Source: an uncultured Ignavibacteria bacterium (GTDB lineage Bacteria; Bacteroidota; Ignavibacteria; SZUA-365). Taken from it: a DNA stretch of 64,000 nucleotides. Below are positions 61,648-64,000 of the stretch, piece after piece. The number at the start of each line of letters is the position of its first letter. Within the stretch, counting starts at the first letter, position 1. Location of the stretch: NCBI GenBank assembly GCA_913061095.1, contig CAJXVM010000004.1, positions 1 through 64,000 of the forward strand, written 5' to 3'. The translations under genes and the position numbers were made by a program. Under the pieces are notes generated by a model. That model saw nothing but the letters and a program-made list of their open reading frames with translations, made no database searches and was not told the origin of the DNA.

Positions 61648-61976
61648 AGCAGATCCGGCAGCGTGACGGTGGTACCGAGTTTGTCGTTGATCATCGTGCT
61701 GAGCGCGGTGAGCAGGGGACGCTCGTCGGAGCGCGCATACCAGTGCTCCTCCACCGCGTCCCAGTAAAAGGGCACGAGGATTTCGCCTTTGATCACCTCG
61801 ATGGTCTGCTCCTCCGCGTTCGGCGTGAGGGTGATGAACGTGCCGTCTTCGAACATCAGACGCAGTCCGTGTTTCTGCGGATACGGTTCCACGCCGTCGA
61901 GCGCCAGTTCCTCGATGGCGCGGTCGATGGCCTCGAATGTTTCGCGAATGGTAACGTCAAAATCCTGTCTGTCCAT
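61644..61976 (-). CDS. Frataxin/CyaY-like small protein
   Basis: The 110-residue product fits frataxin in length and order: an acidic first helix (FDVTIRETFEAIDRAIEELA), then a sheet with KHGLRLMFEDGTFITLTPNA, EVIKGEILVPFYWDAVEEHW and a last helix LLTALSTMINDKLGTTVTL. The pattern GLRLMFEDGTFITL resembles GVLTLxFxxG of CyaY, but the usual I/V-W-L-S/A sheet residues are weak here. Frataxins bind iron and regulate Fe-S assembly. The call is tentative. It is the first gene of the unit with the flavin reductase-like gene and crtW. Confidence 0.45.
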   Translation of the reverse strand: MDRQDFDVTIRETFEAIDRAIEELALDGVEPYPQKHGLRLMFEDGTFITLTPNAEEQTIEVIKGEILVPFYWDAVEEHWYARSDERPLLTALSTMINDKLGTTVTLPDLL

Positions 61977-62034
61977 ATATCAGGGTCTGTTGTTGGTGGT
62001 AATGGGATAACAACAATATACGGATGGAGGTTCA

Positions 62035-62194
62035 GGATTAGGACAGATTGCACAGAGAGTCATATCACAGATTTTCGCAGAGTACACGCAGATTTCCACA
62101 GATTGCTTTTTCGAAATTATCAATCTGTGCAAATCTGTGCACGAATCTGCGTGAGTCTGTGATATGATTCTCTGTGAAATCTGCCCTAATCTCC
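62035..62194. repeat. Large imperfect palindromic repeat, copy 2 (family A)
   Basis: Left arm about 62035-62105 and right arm about 62121-62194 are inverted and share words with copy 1 (CATATCACAG, AGTACACGCAGATTT, CACAGATTG). The loop is about 15 nt. The right arm includes the TAG stop (62186-62188) and last codons of the TlpA-like gene. Confidence 0.88.
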
Positions 62195-62791
62195 GAGATG
62201 CTCCTCCAGCAGCGTCCTCAGTTTCTCCCCATGAATCCAATCCCCCTCCGCGATCACCCGCGCATCCCTCCCCACCAGCACGTAATGCGGGATGTTTTCC
62301 AGCCCGAAGCTCAGCGACACCGCGTCGTTGAATCCTCCCGCCAGCCGCCCGTGCTTCCAGGGCATCGCGAAATGCTTCTCACGGAACTCCCGCACGCGCT
62401 CGTCACTCGAATCGAATGACAGGCTTAAAATGTTGAATCCCCGCGGATGATATTCTTCGTAGATTTCTTCGAGCTCGGGCAGGGCGTCCACGCACGGGGG
62501 ACACCAGGTCGCCCAGAAATCCACCAGATACACCTCCCCGTCGAATTCCAGGTTGCCGATGTAGCGCGCGGTGTCGTCGAGCGAACGCACCATGAACGGC
62601 GGTGCGGGCATGCCCGAGAGATCTGACGCGGTACCGGATGCGCCCGGGAATGCGGGATCCGACGCGGAGTCCCCGCGCGGGGGGATGTCAATGCGACCAC
62701 TCTCATGAATGGATTGCTGTCCGCCGCCCTGGGCGATGAGCATGAGGGGGAGGAAGAACATCGCGCACAGTATTCCGAGGGAACGCACCAT
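62186..62791 (-). CDS. TlpA-like thiol-disulfide oxidoreductase, exported
   Basis: The 201-residue product has a signal-like hydrophobic stretch (GILCAMFFLPLMLIAQG) and a thioredoxin fold with WATWCPPC (CxxC) near residue 105. LVDFWATWCPPCVDALPELE, ILSLSFDSSDERVREF and a C-terminal VLVGRDARVIAEGDW are typical of TlpA/ResA-like periplasmic reductases. It may reduce disulfides of cytochromes or outer-membrane proteins. Start 62791 is chosen by signal position; the frame is open to 62878. The stop codon lies inside a family A repeat. Confidence 0.88.
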   Translation of the reverse strand: MVRSLGILCAMFFLPLMLIAQGGGQQSIHESGRIDIPPRGDSASDPAFPGASGTASDLSGMPAPPFMVRSLDDTARYIGNLEFDGEVYLVDFWATWCPPCVDALPELEEIYEEYHPRGFNILSLSFDSSDERVREFREKHFAMPWKHGRLAGGFNDAVSLSFGLENIPHYVLVGRDARVIAEGDWIHGEKLRTLLEEHLGD

Positions 62792-62893
62792 GCATGTAAG
62801 ATGCACTGCGGAGGGGATTCGTTCCAAGCCATGATTCCTTCCGAGACGGAAATTTTCTACCTTGAATACCCGCATCACCCACTGGATCCCCGT

Positions 62894-64000
62894 ATGCGCT
62901 TATTTCACATACTCGTACTTTTCACCCTCCTGACCACTGTGTTTCCCGCGCAGCCGCTCCCCGCGCAGTCGCTGCTCATTGACGGACGATTTGCGGACTG
63001 GAACGCCGTCCCCGCCGCCGCAAGCGATGCCTCCGGCGACGGCGGCGCGTCGGGTATCGATTTCCGCATGCTGCGTATCGCGCACGACGATGACCGCGTG
63101 TACATCCAGTTCGACACCGGCACGGAAATGCTGCTGCAGGAGGATAACACGCTGCAGCTTTACATCGATACCGATGGCTCGGCCGCGACGGGACAACAGG
63201 TGCACGGCATGGGCGCGGAGCTGACCTGGACCTTCGGCGGACGCGAGGGACAGGTGCGCTATGATTTCAATATCCTTCCGGTCAACCACGCCGCGATCGG
63301 TCTCACTCCGTCGCCGACGATGACATCCACGCGCTTCGAACTGGCGCTCGACCGCGCGGCGCAGGTGGGCGGACAGCAGCTGATCTCGGGCGACAGCATC
63401 CGCGTGAAACTCGTGGTCGGTGAGCCCGACGGCGATCGCATCCCCGACGGTGACGGCGGCGCCGTGCATCGCCTCGACGCGCCGGGTATCGATCCTCCCG
63501 AACAGATATCCCTGCAGCCGAAGGCCGCAGGGGCCGCGCGCCTGCTGACCTGGAACGTCCTGCGCGACGGCCTCACCGACCGCTCGCGGCAGGACGCCTT
63601 CGCGCGCATCCTCACGGCCGTGCAGCCCGACATCATGTGTTTCCAGGAGTGCTTCGACGCGACGGCGGGACAGGTGCTGCTTTTCGTGCGCGCGGTCATC
63701 GATCCCCCCGCGGGACGCAGCTGGCGCACGCTCAAGCTCGACCAGGGGAATGTGCTCATCACGCATTTCGACATCGAAGACAGCTGGGAAATCCAGCCCG
63801 GCTACCGCGAGTCGGCCTACCTGCTGCGCTCGCCCGCCGGGGATCCGATGCTGCTGATCAACGCGCACCTCCGCTGCTGCGGGGCCGACGAACAGCGCCA
63901 GGAGGAGGCCGACGGCGTCATCGCGTTTCTGCGCGATGCGAAGTCCTTCGACGGACGCCTCACGCTCGCGCGCGGCACGCCGATGGTGATGGCCGGGGAT
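62894..64000 (+). CDS. Secreted endonuclease/exonuclease/phosphatase-family protein (3' partial)
   Basis: Translation from ATG 62894 gives 369 residues to the window edge, without a stop. A signal peptide (HILVLFTLLTTVFPAQPLPA, then QS) is followed by a beta-rich N-terminal domain (about 28-195, LLIDGRFADWNAVPAAASD, DDDRVYIQFDTGTEM), and from about 208 an endonuclease/exonuclease/phosphatase domain: LLTWNVLRDGL, IMCFQECFDA, and LLINAHLRCCG. The metal residues Asn and Glu are visible; the C-terminal Asp-His part is cut off. It could cleave nucleic acids or phosphoesters outside the cytoplasm. The gene starts 103 bp from the divergent TlpA-like ATG. Confidence 0.82.
   Translation, partial: MRLFHILVLFTLLTTVFPAQPLPAQSLLIDGRFADWNAVPAAASDASGDGGASGIDFRMLRIAHDDDRVYIQFDTGTEMLLQEDNTLQLYIDTDGSAATGQQVHGMGAELTWTFGGREGQVRYDFNILPVNHAAIGLTPSPTMTSTRFELALDRAAQVGGQQLISGDSIRVKLVVGEPDGDRIPDGDGGAVHRLDAPGIDPPEQISLQPKAAGAARLLTWNVLRDGLTDRSRQDAFARILTAVQPDIMCFQECFDATAGQVLLFVRAVIDPPAGRSWRTLKLDQGNVLITHFDIEDSWEIQPGYRESAYLLRSPAGDPMLLINAHLRCCGADEQRQEEADGVIAFLRDAKSFDGRLTLARGTPMVMAGD

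Noticed and set aside
39686-62194. CRISPR array explanation for the repeated words
   Set aside because: The repeated words are not separated by unique spacers of constant length and no cas gene is present. They are inverted repeats.

Overview
The window looks like chromosome from a high-GC member of the Bacteroidota/Chlorobiota-Ignavibacteriota (FCB) group. Five predicted exported proteins end in, or resemble, the FlgD-like type IX secretion (T9SS) C-terminal sorting domain. Metabolism is ordinary heterotroph: GlmS, NadA, E3, a PEPCK-like enzyme. There are no tRNA or rRNA genes, phage genes, transposases or CRISPR arrays that I can see. Long open frames opposite real genes are common and reflect the GC-rich codon usage. 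The assignment rests on gene content and is inference.

Layout. 1-2765: start of a secreted beta-helix protein (minus strand, runs off the window), then a gene-free 674 bp. 3440-10812: glmS, nadA, a secreted FG-GAP/UnbV protein and an OmpA-family outer-membrane protein. 10855-17702 (minus): a cobalamin-domain-less MetH-like protein, an FAH-family hydrolase, a flavin reductase-like protein, a DinB protein, lpdA and btpA. 17878-20533 (plus): macro domain, CYTH, DUF1905/YdeI-like, a small membrane protein and a conserved hypothetical; 20534-21085 is a thioredoxin-like protein. 21245-23254: an NhaC-type antiporter with an extra N-terminal domain.

23345-29806 is the most striking block. Six tightly packed plus-strand genes encode a response regulator with a SpoIIE-type phosphatase, a TrpX-like lipoprotein, a STAS fusion with an unrecognised C-terminal domain, an ABC permease, an ABC ATPase and a membrane histidine kinase. 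This reads as one operon coupling an ABC transporter to a phosphorelay and a partner switch. 29797-42819 carries a ClC channel, a T9SS metalloprotease, YbjQ, a YCF48-like secreted propeller, a radical SAM enzyme, a glutamate-type symporter, a Tat-exported superoxide dismutase and Ndk.

42930-46079 is a two-gene unit of a membrane protein and a STAND-like ATPase. 46207-49680 holds rsgA, a COG0731-like radical SAM protein and an M48 protease. 50113-55831 holds a flotillin, a class I aminotransferase fused to a P-loop domain, and a PEPCK-like enzyme, suggesting an aspartate-oxaloacetate-PEP module. 55962-59596 holds ybaK, an ECF sigma factor with a membrane partner ending in a sorting-like domain, a lipoprotein and a 26-residue membrane peptide missed by normal ORF cut-offs. 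59841-62791 holds a SlyD-like FKBP, a three-gene unit (frataxin-like, flavin reductase-like, CrtW-type ketolase) and a TlpA-like protein. From 62894 a secreted endonuclease/exonuclease/phosphatase-family protein runs off the right edge.

Intergenic regions carry several families of dispersed palindromic repeats with a common design: two inverted arms of short reiterated words around a loop or hairpin, usually starting at or inside the stop codon of a gene. Two approximately 140-160 bp copies of one family occur 22 kb apart, and a second CGAAG-word family occurs four times.
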